A program made the translations under genes and the position numbers. Source: JBBSOK01 sp965219125 (lineage in GTDB: Bacteria; Bacteroidota; Bacteroidia; Flavobacteriales; Flavobacteriaceae). From it: a stretch of DNA of 64,000 nt. Location of the stretch: contig CBDCMO010000002.1 in NCBI GenBank assembly GCA_965219125.1, forward strand, positions 2,356,001-2,420,000, in the 5' to 3' direction. The notes beneath the pieces are model-generated. The model was not told the DNA's origin and searched no databases. It saw only the letters and a program-made list of their open reading frames with translations. This document shows, one piece after another, positions 54,546-62,484 of the stretch. Position 1 is the first letter of the stretch, and each line of letters opens with the position of its first letter.

Positions 54546-54966
54546 AAATCTTCGGATATTTTTAATTATAATTTTTGGAATGGTATTAATTGCAATACGT
54601 TATTTTGAAGCAAATCTGTTTTATGATCCATTAACAAATTACTTCAAAACCGAACATACCATTGAACCGTTACCAGGTTTTTACGGTTTTAAAATGTATT
54701 TCGATATTTTTTTTAGATACATATTGAATGCCTTTTTCTCTTTAGGAATAATTTGGCTTATCTTTCAAAACCGAGGAATTAATAAAGTTTCAGCATTGGT
54801 TTACGGGGTTTTGTTTCTATTTCTATTTTCAGCGTACATACTTTTAATTGAATTTTCAGCAGAATCTTCAAACCATCTCATACTTTTTTATGTGAGACGA
54901 TTTCTAATTCAACCATTGTTACTATTCATTTTATTGCCTGCTTTTTATTTTCAGCGGAAAAAATAA
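54538..54966 (+). CDS. Exosortase F system-associated membrane protein
   Basis: A 142-residue protein with four helices (about 5-22, 50-78, 85-105, 115-138), with the periplasmic loop EANLFYDPLTNYFKTEHT between the first two and a basic end FQRKK. It overlaps xrtF by eight bases. Proteins of this type always neighbour xrtF in Flavobacteriia; function beyond the link is unknown. Confidence 0.88.
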   Translation: MGKNLRIFLIIIFGMVLIAIRYFEANLFYDPLTNYFKTEHTIEPLPGFYGFKMYFDIFFRYILNAFFSLGIIWLIFQNRGINKVSALVYGVLFLFLFSAYILLIEFSAESSNHLILFYVRRFLIQPLLLFILLPAFYFQRKK

Positions 54967-54971
54967 AACGG

Positions 54972-54979
54972 TATTTTTG
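54972..54979 (+). promoter_or_regulatory. Candidate -7 element at the head of the copper locus
   Basis: TATTTTTG, an exact TAnnTTTG match 16 bases before the ATG at 54996. The -33 position has no clear TTG, so an activator may be needed. Confidence 0.5.
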
Positions 54980-54995
54980 CGGAAAAATAATTGGT

Positions 54996-55535
54996 ATGGA
55001 ATATTTGAAAATCATTCTAGTCGCTTCACTTTCTATTCTTTCATTTTCTTGTAAAAATAGTAGCAATACAGAGCCAGAAGTTGTAACAGTTGATACTAAT
55101 AACACAAGTATTGAAGAAGTTGCAACAACCGAATCTTCTTTTAAAGACGAAAAGATAGCACAGGTTTTTACAGATTATCTTGCAGTTAAAAATGCTTTGG
55201 TAGAAACAGATTCTAAAAAAACAGCCGATGCCGCCAAGACATTATTGGGTACCATAAAAGATTTTGATGCAGATAAAACAGCACAAACAGCTCTTTCAGA
55301 AATGGCAAATTCCACAGACGTTGAAGCACAACGCAAAAGTTTTGTAGCATTGACCGCGGCAATGGAGCCAATTTTAAACGGCGCTTTGGCGAGTGGGACA
55401 GTTTACAAACAATTTTGTCCTATGGCATTTAATAATGAAGGTGCATCTTGGTTTAGTAATACCAAAGAGATTCAAAACCCATACTTTGGTGATAAAATGT
55501 TAAAATGCGGTAGGATTGAGGCTGAAATAAAATAG
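54996..55535 (+). CDS. DUF3347 lipoprotein
   Basis: A 179-residue lipoprotein (signal ends LSFSCKNSS) with one DUF3347 domain (about 50-175). Visible are VFTDYLAVKNALVETD, a run of helices, and the signature YKQFCPMAFNNEGASWFSN with NPYFGDKMLKCG. The Cys/Met/His-type residues in this signature recur in proteins encoded with copper-efflux and CusB-like genes, so periplasmic copper binding is a fair inference. It starts 29 bases after the exosortase partner and leads the metal locus. Confidence 0.9.
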   Translation: MEYLKIILVASLSILSFSCKNSSNTEPEVVTVDTNNTSIEEVATTESSFKDEKIAQVFTDYLAVKNALVETDSKKTADAAKTLLGTIKDFDADKTAQTALSEMANSTDVEAQRKSFVALTAAMEPILNGALASGTVYKQFCPMAFNNEGASWFSNTKEIQNPYFGDKMLKCGRIEAEIK

Positions 55536-55551
55536 AAGTGAACTTTTAATA

Positions 55552-55932
55552 ATGCGTAAGATTTTAGCTATAAGTATCTTAATTCTCTTTGCCGCGCGTC
55601 CTTCGTATTGCGTTGGTTATTATATTTATTTTGAATTAAATTTAGATTATATTGTTAAAACATATTGTGTTAACAAAGATAACCCACAATTGCAGTGCAA
55701 CGGCAAGTGTCACTTATCTAAAAAATTGGGGTTGGAAAATGAAAAATCTGGCGACAAGTCCACCACTGCACTAAATCTCTCCAGCGCATTTTTCCCACTT
55801 TACTTTCAGCCAATTTCAGAAACCGAATTTGCTTATAAAAAAATATATAAAAATCTTTTATTTTATTATTTGAATAAAGCTGAAATAGATTTCCAACATC
55901 GATTAGACAGGCCTCCACAATATTTTCGGTAA
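55552..55932 (+). CDS. Small cysteine-containing envelope protein
   Basis: A 126-residue protein with an N-terminal signal or anchor (1-20, ending PSYC). Its only motif is VKTYCVNKDNPQLQCNGKCHL with Cys39, Cys49 and Cys53 (as CNGKCHL), likely a small metal or disulfide site. The rest is aromatic-rich (FFPLYFQPISETEF). It lies 16 bases after the DUF3347 gene and ahead of the barrel gene in the copper locus. I know no formal family; metal binding is inferred. Confidence 0.75.
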   Translation: MRKILAISILILFAARPSYCVGYYIYFELNLDYIVKTYCVNKDNPQLQCNGKCHLSKKLGLENEKSGDKSTTALNLSSAFFPLYFQPISETEFAYKKIYKNLLFYYLNKAEIDFQHRLDRPPQYFR

Positions 55933-56042
55933 ATCTCCTAAAAGAAAAAATCAAAATAATTTACCGCATTTCTCCAATTGCTTCAAAAAAATATTCTTTA
56001 CGAAGCAATGTTGGCTATGCAATTAATTCAAAATTTCAAAAA

Positions 56043-57062
56043 ATGAAAAATTATATCATTGCTGTTCTACTATTGGCGATTTCTAACGTCTTTGGTCAGC
56101 AAAATAATGAAGAAACAAATAACTGGAAAGGAAATAGGCCGGATGGTCACGCTCCAATATCAATTACTGCTGATCATATTCATGCAAAGGGGGAATTTAT
56201 GGTTTCTTACAAATACATGTATATGACTATGCAAGATTTAAAACAAGGTAGTGAAGATGCAACCGTTGGTGAGGCACTTGCAAATTATATGGCAACGCCT
56301 TACAATATGCCAATGCAAATGCATATGGTAGGATTAATGTTTGCGCCAACAAACCGTTTAACGCTAAATGTTATGGGTAGCTATTTAGATAAAAATATGG
56401 ACCACGTAACTAAAATGGGTAGTTTATTTACTACAAAGGCGAGCGGCTTTGCTGATACAAAAGTGAATGCTCTTTATAAACTTCATAATAAAAACCATAC
56501 GCAATTGCACGCCAAGCTCGGTGTTTCATTGCCGACAGGAAGTATAGAAGAGATGGATAAAAACCCGGCATCAATGGGCAAAGATGTTATATTACCCTAT
56601 CCTATGCAAATTGGTAGTGGTACTTTTGATGTGGAAGGTGGTCTTACATTTTTGTGGCAGAGTGGTGCCATTTCTGGTGGTAATCAAGTAAATGCAACAA
56701 TCCGTACCAGCGAGAACAACCGTGGCTATACTTTGGGCAATCGTTACGATATAAACAATTGGTTTGCTGTAAAGGCTGCAGATGTTATGAGTTTTTCCGT
56801 AAGAGTAAAAGGTGAGAGTATTGATGGCATAAAAGGAATAAATCCAGACTTGAATCCGGCAATGGTAATTACTGCCGACACCAATAATAGCGGCGGAAAA
56901 ATAATTGAAGGTGGTTTCGGGATAAATTTTTATGTGCCTAATGGAGCGTTAAAAAATTTACGTTTAGGACTTGAAATTTCCCATCCGCTTTATCAAAATC
57001 TTGATGGTATCCAATTAAAAAACAAAGAAAGTTTTGTTGCGGGATTGCAATATGCTTTCTAG
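56043..57062 (+). CDS. Outer-membrane transporter-like barrel, metal locus
   Basis: A 339-residue protein with a Sec signal (1-18, ending VFGQQ) followed by DGHAPISITADHIHAKGEFM and many strands with a Met-rich part (MYMTMQDLK, YNMPMQMHMVGLMF). The end, FVAGLQYAF, is a perfect barrel-closing strand with terminal Phe. It belongs with the phenol/MetA-pathway type barrels called transporter. Met/His residues and the flanking genes suggest copper-linked function. It is followed by a terminator. Confidence 0.85.
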   Translation: MKNYIIAVLLLAISNVFGQQNNEETNNWKGNRPDGHAPISITADHIHAKGEFMVSYKYMYMTMQDLKQGSEDATVGEALANYMATPYNMPMQMHMVGLMFAPTNRLTLNVMGSYLDKNMDHVTKMGSLFTTKASGFADTKVNALYKLHNKNHTQLHAKLGVSLPTGSIEEMDKNPASMGKDVILPYPMQIGSGTFDVEGGLTFLWQSGAISGGNQVNATIRTSENNRGYTLGNRYDINNWFAVKAADVMSFSVRVKGESIDGIKGINPDLNPAMVITADTNNSGGKIIEGGFGINFYVPNGALKNLRLGLEISHPLYQNLDGIQLKNKESFVAGLQYAF

Positions 57063-57089
57063 CATTTAATCAAATTTGTTAAAACCGAA

Positions 57090-57121
57090 AGGCCTTTCAA
57101 TTAATTTGAAAGGCTTTTTTG
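57090..57121 (+). terminator. Terminator between the barrel and HYC_CC_PP genes
   Basis: GCCTTTCAA and TTGAAAGGC enclose a five-base loop, followed by six T. It is immediately followed by the promoter element of the next gene. Confidence 0.8.
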
Positions 57122-57129
57122 TATTTTTG
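57122..57129 (+). promoter_or_regulatory. Candidate -7 element of the HYC_CC_PP gene
   Basis: TATTTTTG, an exact TAnnTTTG match, only six bases before the ATG at 57136. The transcript would be leaderless or nearly so. Confidence 0.5.
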
Positions 57130-57135
57130 CATTCT

Positions 57136-57549
57136 ATGAAAAAAATAGTTTCCTTATTTCTTTCTGTCTTGCTTTTGGCGAGTAGTACAGGAATTGGATA
57201 TGCCCAACACTTTTGTGGTGGTAAGGAAATGATGTCGGAAATAACAATTGGCCACAAAAATTTGTCATGTGGAATGGATGTTGAAATTGCAAATTGTGAT
57301 GGAAAAACTAAAATTGTTGACGATCATAGTTGCTGTAAAAACCATATTACAAAGATTTCGACGGACGATACTTTTGCAAAAGCAACTTTTAATGTGTCCC
57401 TAAATAAAATATTTATAGCTGCATTCGTGCCAATCTTCGTATTGCAGCAAGTTCCCAATTACGACACATCAATTAATTATTATGCGGACTATAATCCGCC
57501 ACCAATGGATAAAGACATTCCCGTTCTTTATCAAACCTTCCTTATTTGA
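57136..57549 (+). CDS. HYC_CC_PP family protein
   Basis: A 137-residue envelope protein. The frame is open 20 codons upstream, but that part crosses the terminator, so ATG 57136 (MKKIVSLFLSVLL) is chosen. A signal (1-24) is followed by the family's pattern: HFCGG (His25, Cys27), Cys45, Cys54, then SCCKNH (Cys66/Cys67/His70), and a Pro-rich end YNPPPMDKDIPVL with the PP pair. Members occur in Bacteroidota copper-resistance loci; the Cys/His set suggests metal binding at the membrane. Confidence 0.88.
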   Translation: MKKIVSLFLSVLLLASSTGIGYAQHFCGGKEMMSEITIGHKNLSCGMDVEIANCDGKTKIVDDHSCCKNHITKISTDDTFAKATFNVSLNKIFIAAFVPIFVLQQVPNYDTSINYYADYNPPPMDKDIPVLYQTFLI

Positions 57550-57606
57550 TTTTGAAAATCCCTGTGTGCTTTAAATTTTAAAGTTTCAGCAGGATATTGA
57601 TTAATA

Positions 57607-57625
57607 CTTCCGAAGAATTCGGAGG
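57607..57625 (+). promoter_or_regulatory. Hairpin ahead of the multicopper oxidase start
   Basis: CTTCCGAA, loop GAA, TTCGGAGG: an 8-bp stem with one G-T pair, 30 bases before the ATG at 57655. It has no T-run after it, so it may be an operator or RNA structure rather than a terminator. Confidence 0.45.
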
Positions 57626-57654
57626 TAATTTCTATATATTTTCAAATAAAAATA

Positions 57655-60018
57655 ATGAGATTATCCTTAATTATAATTACAATTCTTTTTTTCCGTGCAG
57701 GAGAAATCTTTTCTCAAGAAACAGATTCAATCCGGCCAATTAAGGAATACAACTTAACTATAGAGGAACAAACAATAAATATTACAGGTAAAAATGTGAT
57801 GGGAATGGCTGTAAATGGAACAATTCCTGGGCCAACTTTAGAATTTATTGAAGGTGAGCAAGCCGTAATTCACGTTACCAATAATATGAAAATGGAAACA
57901 TCTGTGCATTGGCACGGCCTTCTGTTGCCAAATTTTCAAGATGGCGTTCCCTATTTAACAACACCGCCAATTAAGCCTGGTACAACCTTTACATATTCAT
58001 TTCCTTTAAATCAAAGTGGTACATATTGGTATCATTCCCACACTATGTTGCAAGAGCAAAGTGGCGTTTTTGGGAGTATAGTAATTAAACCGAAAGAGAA
58101 AACTATAGATTATGACACGGATTTGGTGGTCATGCTTTCAGACTGGACAAACGAAAAACCCAAAAATGTTTTACGCACTTTAAAACGAGGAACAGAATGG
58201 TATAATATAAAAAAGGGAACCGCAACACCATTAAATACGGTAATTGCCTGTGGAGCATTTGGAGCACAAGTAGATTTTTGGAGACAACGAATGGAAGGCG
58301 CAGACATTGCAGATATTTACTACCCCACATTTCTAACAAATGGAAGACCAACTCAGGAATATCCACAATTTAAACCTGGGGAAAAAATACGATTGCGCAT
58401 TATAAATGGCTCCGCTTCCACACAATTTTGGATGACGTTTGGTGGCAAAATACCGGTTTTGGTTTCGGCAGATGGTTTGGATGTTGTCCCAGTTGAAAAA
58501 AATAAACTATTTATCGCTATAGCTGAAACATACGATGTTATTGTTACAATTCCTGAAAGTGGAAAGGTTGAATTAAGATCAATGGCTCAAGATGGGTCAG
58601 GTTTTACTACTGCTTATTTCGGAAATGGTAAAGTTATGTCCGCCGAGGTTCTTCCAAAGCCAGATAAAATTGCGATGATGAAGCAGATGGCAAATATGAA
58701 AATGAAAATGGGCGCGCACGCTTTAAAATTTCAACCCAAAAGGGATGAACGCTTTAAGATGAAGGAAGAATATGGAATGCAAATGGATGGAATGCACGAT
58801 ATGGGGAAAATGAAAATGAAAGATGAGGCAGCGCCAAATGGAAAAATGGAAATGGATATGACTACGGATGAGGAGGAAAAAACAAATCATTCCAAGATGA
58901 AATCGGAAAAGATAGATATGTCTAAAGATATAATAAAGGGAGAAAAAATGGATCATTCCAAAATGAATATGAAGAAAATGGATGATATGCAGATGGACAA
59001 TATGCAGATGAATGCCCAATACAACTACGACTATCTTAAATCTCCAAAAAAAACAACCTTCTCCAAAGATGCACAAGAAAAGGAAATTCTATTAAATCTC
59101 ACAGGAAATATGAATCGATATATCTGGAGCATGAATGGCGTTCCAATTTCAGAAACAGATAATATTCAAATCAAATCTGGTGAGGTTACTCGTATTACAA
59201 TGAACAATCTTACAATGATGCATCACCCAATGCATCTGCACGGACACTTTTTTAGAGTGCTAAATAAAAACGGAGAGTATTCGCCATTAAAGCATACCGT
59301 AAATGTACCGCCAATGCAACAAGTAACCATAGAATTTTATGGAGATGCGTATGGCGATTGGCTGTTTCATTGCCACGTTTTATATCATATGATGAGCGGT
59401 ATGACACGAATTTTTAGTTACGATACACCAAGAGACGAGCGTATGAAGGATTTCCCAGTTTCCAAACTTATAAATGAAATGGATAGCTGGTATTCTTGGG
59501 GAAAGGCAAATTTTGCTTCGCATATGGGTGATATTAATCTTACAGCCTCAAACATGCGTAATCAATTTAATGTGATGGCGGAATATGGCTGGAACAAAAA
59601 CATTGAGGCAGAATTTACCTATGAGCACTATTTGCACGATTATCTCCGCATGTTTGGAGGTGTAAATGTAGAAAATGGTATGGTAGATAGTTTGGATGAC
59701 ATTGAAACAACGGCAATTGCTGGAGTTCGATATCTCACTCCGTACTTATTTGATCTTGATGTTCGGGTTGATAGTAAATTAAGACCTCAAATTAGTGTGG
59801 GTAGGGAAATTATGGTTTTTCCGCGCACTTTGATTTTTAGCTATTATGAATATCAGGCAGATTTTGGTTTGGTAAACACATTTGAAAATAATAGCACGTA
59901 TGAATCTGACACAACGTGGAGTGCTGGGGTTGAATATCTCCTCTCCAAAAACTTTTCTGTAATAGCAAGCTACGACAATCGTTTTGGCGCTGGCGGAGGA
60001 CTTTCAGTTAAATTTTAA
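57655..60018 (+). CDS. Multicopper oxidase with Met-rich segment and CopB-like barrel
   Basis: A 787-residue envelope protein with a signal (1-20). Cupredoxin domains carry the trinuclear site: HWHG (85-88), WYHSH (125-129), HHPMHLHGH (523 on) and HCHVLYH (572 on). Residues about 340-455 are very rich in Met, Lys, Asp and His (MKMKMG, MDMTTDEE, DHSKMNMKKMDDMQMD), a likely Cu(I) site. After about 605 the sequence changes to FASHMGDINLTASN and barrel strands ending GAGGGLSVKF, like the CopB outer-membrane protein. CopA and CopB are separate genes in proteobacteria; here they appear joined. It oxidises Cu(I) and may anchor in the outer membrane. Confidence 0.9.
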   Translation: MRLSLIIITILFFRAGEIFSQETDSIRPIKEYNLTIEEQTINITGKNVMGMAVNGTIPGPTLEFIEGEQAVIHVTNNMKMETSVHWHGLLLPNFQDGVPYLTTPPIKPGTTFTYSFPLNQSGTYWYHSHTMLQEQSGVFGSIVIKPKEKTIDYDTDLVVMLSDWTNEKPKNVLRTLKRGTEWYNIKKGTATPLNTVIACGAFGAQVDFWRQRMEGADIADIYYPTFLTNGRPTQEYPQFKPGEKIRLRIINGSASTQFWMTFGGKIPVLVSADGLDVVPVEKNKLFIAIAETYDVIVTIPESGKVELRSMAQDGSGFTTAYFGNGKVMSAEVLPKPDKIAMMKQMANMKMKMGAHALKFQPKRDERFKMKEEYGMQMDGMHDMGKMKMKDEAAPNGKMEMDMTTDEEEKTNHSKMKSEKIDMSKDIIKGEKMDHSKMNMKKMDDMQMDNMQMNAQYNYDYLKSPKKTTFSKDAQEKEILLNLTGNMNRYIWSMNGVPISETDNIQIKSGEVTRITMNNLTMMHHPMHLHGHFFRVLNKNGEYSPLKHTVNVPPMQQVTIEFYGDAYGDWLFHCHVLYHMMSGMTRIFSYDTPRDERMKDFPVSKLINEMDSWYSWGKANFASHMGDINLTASNMRNQFNVMAEYGWNKNIEAEFTYEHYLHDYLRMFGGVNVENGMVDSLDDIETTAIAGVRYLTPYLFDLDVRVDSKLRPQISVGREIMVFPRTLIFSYYEYQADFGLVNTFENNSTYESDTTWSAGVEYLLSKNFSVIASYDNRFGAGGGLSVKF

Positions 60019-60029
60019 CGCCTAGAAAT

Positions 60030-60506
60030 ATGAAGAATCAAAAGAAAACAATGCATAAATATAGTTATACAAAATTCGTATTAATGCTACTCGCATCATT
60101 TATAGCAATGTATGTTACTATGTATTTGAACACGTACCAACTTAACCACGTATATTTTAGCCTAACTCGATTTTATATGTCTTGTTTGGGCATTTCTTGC
60201 ATGGCAGTAATAATGTTGGTATTCATGTTGAATATGTATAATAACAGAAATAAGAATTTAGCCATTTTAGTTGGAAGCATATTAATTTTTTCGGGCGCCT
60301 TGTTTTTGGTGCGGACGCAAAAACCTGTAGGAGACGTGCTTTGGATGGAAGCTATGATCCCTCACCATTCCATAGCAATATTAACGAGCGAACGGGCAGA
60401 CATTAAAGATCCTGAAGTTAAAGAATTGGCTAATGATATTATTGAAACCCAAAAGAAGGAAATTGCCGAAATGAAATTAGCTATCAAAAGGCTTCAAAAT
60501 AAATAA
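60030..60506 (+). CDS. DUF305 membrane protein
   Basis: A 158-residue protein with three N-terminal helices (about 12-32, 44-68, 76-92) and a soluble helical end with the DUF305 signature WMEAMIPHHSIAILTSERA, where Met, His-His and Glu are candidate metal ligands, then IIETQKKEIAEMK. DUF305 proteins are ferritin-like helical bundles often encoded with copper genes. It starts 12 bases after the oxidase and overlaps the permease gene (TAATG). Confidence 0.9.
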   Translation: MKNQKKTMHKYSYTKFVLMLLASFIAMYVTMYLNTYQLNHVYFSLTRFYMSCLGISCMAVIMLVFMLNMYNNRNKNLAILVGSILIFSGALFLVRTQKPVGDVLWMEAMIPHHSIAILTSERADIKDPEVKELANDIIETQKKEIAEMKLAIKRLQNK

Positions 60507-61735
60507 TGATGAAAGATTTTTTAACAAACTGGGGCGAAGCTGCCTACACTAGTACTGGATTTTTTTGGATGGCAGTTTGGGCGTTTATTTTAGGATATAT
60601 AATAAGCAGTATCATTCAAGTTTTTGTGACTGAAAAGCGAATGCAGAAAGAGATGAATCAACACGAAGGCAAGAGTGTTCTTTTGGGTACATTTTTTGGC
60701 TTTATTAGTAGCAGTTGCAGTTTTGCCGCACTTGCTTCAACAAAATCGCTCTTTAAGAAAGGAGCAAGTTTTGTTTCTTCAATCGCGTTTTTATTGGCAT
60801 CAACAAATTTGGTGATTGAACTGGGCATTATTATTTCAATATTTCTGGGTTGGCAATTTGTGGTAGGTGAGTATGTTGGTGGTGTCTTATTAATTTTGAT
60901 TAGTTGGCTATTAATACGAATTATAAAGCCTAAGAAGTTAATTGAAAATGCGCGAAAAAACTTGAAAGCGGCTGAAAACAATGAAAACGCGAAAGAAGCA
61001 TCCTTTATAAAAAAATTAAAATCCGCTGAAAGTTGGGCAAAAGTAGGCAAGCAATATAAGATGGAATGGGGAATGGTCTGGAAAGATGTTACGGTAGGCT
61101 TTACTATTGCAGGCATCATTGCAGTTTTTGTGCCCGACTCTTTTTTTCAATGGCTGTTTATAAATAGTGGAAATGGCAATACCGATTTCACATTTATAGA
61201 AATTTTGGAACATGTATTGGTCGGCCCAATAGCAGCTTTTTTAACATTTATTGGCTCAATGGGAAACATTCCTTTGGCGGCTCTCCTCTTCGGCAAAGGT
61301 GTTAGTTTTGCTGGTGTAATGGCATTTATATTTAGTGATTTGGTGGTATTTCCTATACTAAGAATCAATGCGAAATATTACGGTTGGAAAATGAGTCTTT
61401 TTATGCTGTTTTTACTTTTTGTCTCTTTAATTGGAGCGTCTTTGACATTACATTATGCATTTGATATTTTCAGCATTTTACCAAATCCATCACAAGTAAA
61501 AATTAGCGATACAGAATATTTTAAGTTTAATTATACATTTTATCTAAACCTTGCTTTTTTGGCAATTACAGTTTTTTTAATCTATTGGGCATTTGTCAAA
61601 CACAAAAATGTTAAACGTAAAATGGGCGAAATGGCGCCAAAAGGCAAATTGCTGGAAAAAATTATGAAATATGCAGCATTTTTTTGCTATATATGGCTAG
61701 TGGCCGGATTAGTGCTTAAATTTTTTATTATTTAA
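60506..61735 (+). CDS. Permease (DUF318/ArsP-1-like), heavy-metal type
   Basis: A 409-residue membrane protein with about eight to ten helices. It shows FFGFISSSCSFAALASTKSLFKKG near the first half and IGSMGNIPLAALLFGKG with VMAFIFSDLVVFPI in the second, the inverted-repeat signature of the PF03773 permease family; the Cys in SSSCSF is typical. Family members export organoarsenicals or metal ions. Between HMA-MauE, DUF305 and oxidase genes, copper or zinc efflux is the likely role, but arsenicals cannot be excluded. Confidence 0.88.
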   Translation: MMKDFLTNWGEAAYTSTGFFWMAVWAFILGYIISSIIQVFVTEKRMQKEMNQHEGKSVLLGTFFGFISSSCSFAALASTKSLFKKGASFVSSIAFLLASTNLVIELGIIISIFLGWQFVVGEYVGGVLLILISWLLIRIIKPKKLIENARKNLKAAENNENAKEASFIKKLKSAESWAKVGKQYKMEWGMVWKDVTVGFTIAGIIAVFVPDSFFQWLFINSGNGNTDFTFIEILEHVLVGPIAAFLTFIGSMGNIPLAALLFGKGVSFAGVMAFIFSDLVVFPILRINAKYYGWKMSLFMLFLLFVSLIGASLTLHYAFDIFSILPNPSQVKISDTEYFKFNYTFYLNLAFLAITVFLIYWAFVKHKNVKRKMGEMAPKGKLLEKIMKYAAFFCYIWLVAGLVLKFFII

Positions 61736-61752
61736 AAACCTAAAACAGAATA

Positions 61753-62484
61753 ATGAAACACACCTATAAAATAACAGGAATGACGTGCAACAATTGCAGG
61801 GCTTCTGTTGAAGAAAAACTTTCAGCAGTTGAAGGAACTTTAAAGGTTTCCGTTAACCTTGAAAAAGGGGAAGCTGAAATCTCAATGAAAAATCACATTT
61901 CAAATGAAAAATTTTCGAAGGCTTTACCGTCAAAATATACCATTTCAGAAAAGAAGGAAACTAATATTTTCGAAAATACTTCTGAAGTAAAAGTTGAGGA
62001 AAAATCTAAAATAGAACAGCTAAAACCGTTGCTCCTAATTTTTCTTTACATCGCAGTTGCTTCAGTTCTATTGAATTATAACCCTTGGAGCACAGCAAAT
62101 TTTATGATGGATTTTATGGGGCTTTTCTTTATTGTCTTTAGCTTTTTTAAGATGTTGGATTTAAAAGGCTTTCCTGAATCCTTCCAAATGTATGATCCTG
62201 TGGCAAAATTAATTCCTGCTTATGGATGGATTTATCCATTTCTAGAAACTGCCTTGGGCCTTATGTTTTTAATGCATTTTAATATAAAAATTGCCTTAAT
62301 TGTAACCATCATAATTCTTGGAATCACAACAATTGGTGTTACACAAACCTTATTGAGCAAGAAAAAAATAAAATGTGCCTGTTTGGGTACAGCCTTAAAC
62401 TTGCCAATGACGGAAGCAACTTTTATTGAAAATAGTATAATGCTGATTATGTCAGTTTATATGCTACTAAAAATCTATTTATAA
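61753..62484 (+). CDS. HMA domain fused to a MauE/DoxX-like membrane domain
   Basis: A 243-residue fusion. Residues 1-66 are a heavy-metal-associated domain with ITGMTCNNCRASVEE (Cys12, Cys15). After a linker rich in Glu/Lys, four helices follow (about 93-110, 115-130, 155-175, 180-200 and 220-240), like MauE/DoxX proteins, with a second cysteine pair in IKCACLGTALNL. The pair of redox cysteines could pass electrons or copper across the membrane. It starts 17 bases after the permease and overlaps the TonB receptor by one base. Confidence 0.9.
   Translation: MKHTYKITGMTCNNCRASVEEKLSAVEGTLKVSVNLEKGEAEISMKNHISNEKFSKALPSKYTISEKKETNIFENTSEVKVEEKSKIEQLKPLLLIFLYIAVASVLLNYNPWSTANFMMDFMGLFFIVFSFFKMLDLKGFPESFQMYDPVAKLIPAYGWIYPFLETALGLMFLMHFNIKIALIVTIIILGITTIGVTQTLLSKKKIKCACLGTALNLPMTEATFIENSIMLIMSVYMLLKIYL

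Noticed and set aside
58723..59076. Minus-strand frame rich in His and Ile inside the oxidase gene
   Set aside because: It is the antisense reading of the Met/Lys-rich codons (ATG, AAA, GAT) of the oxidase and has no independent support.
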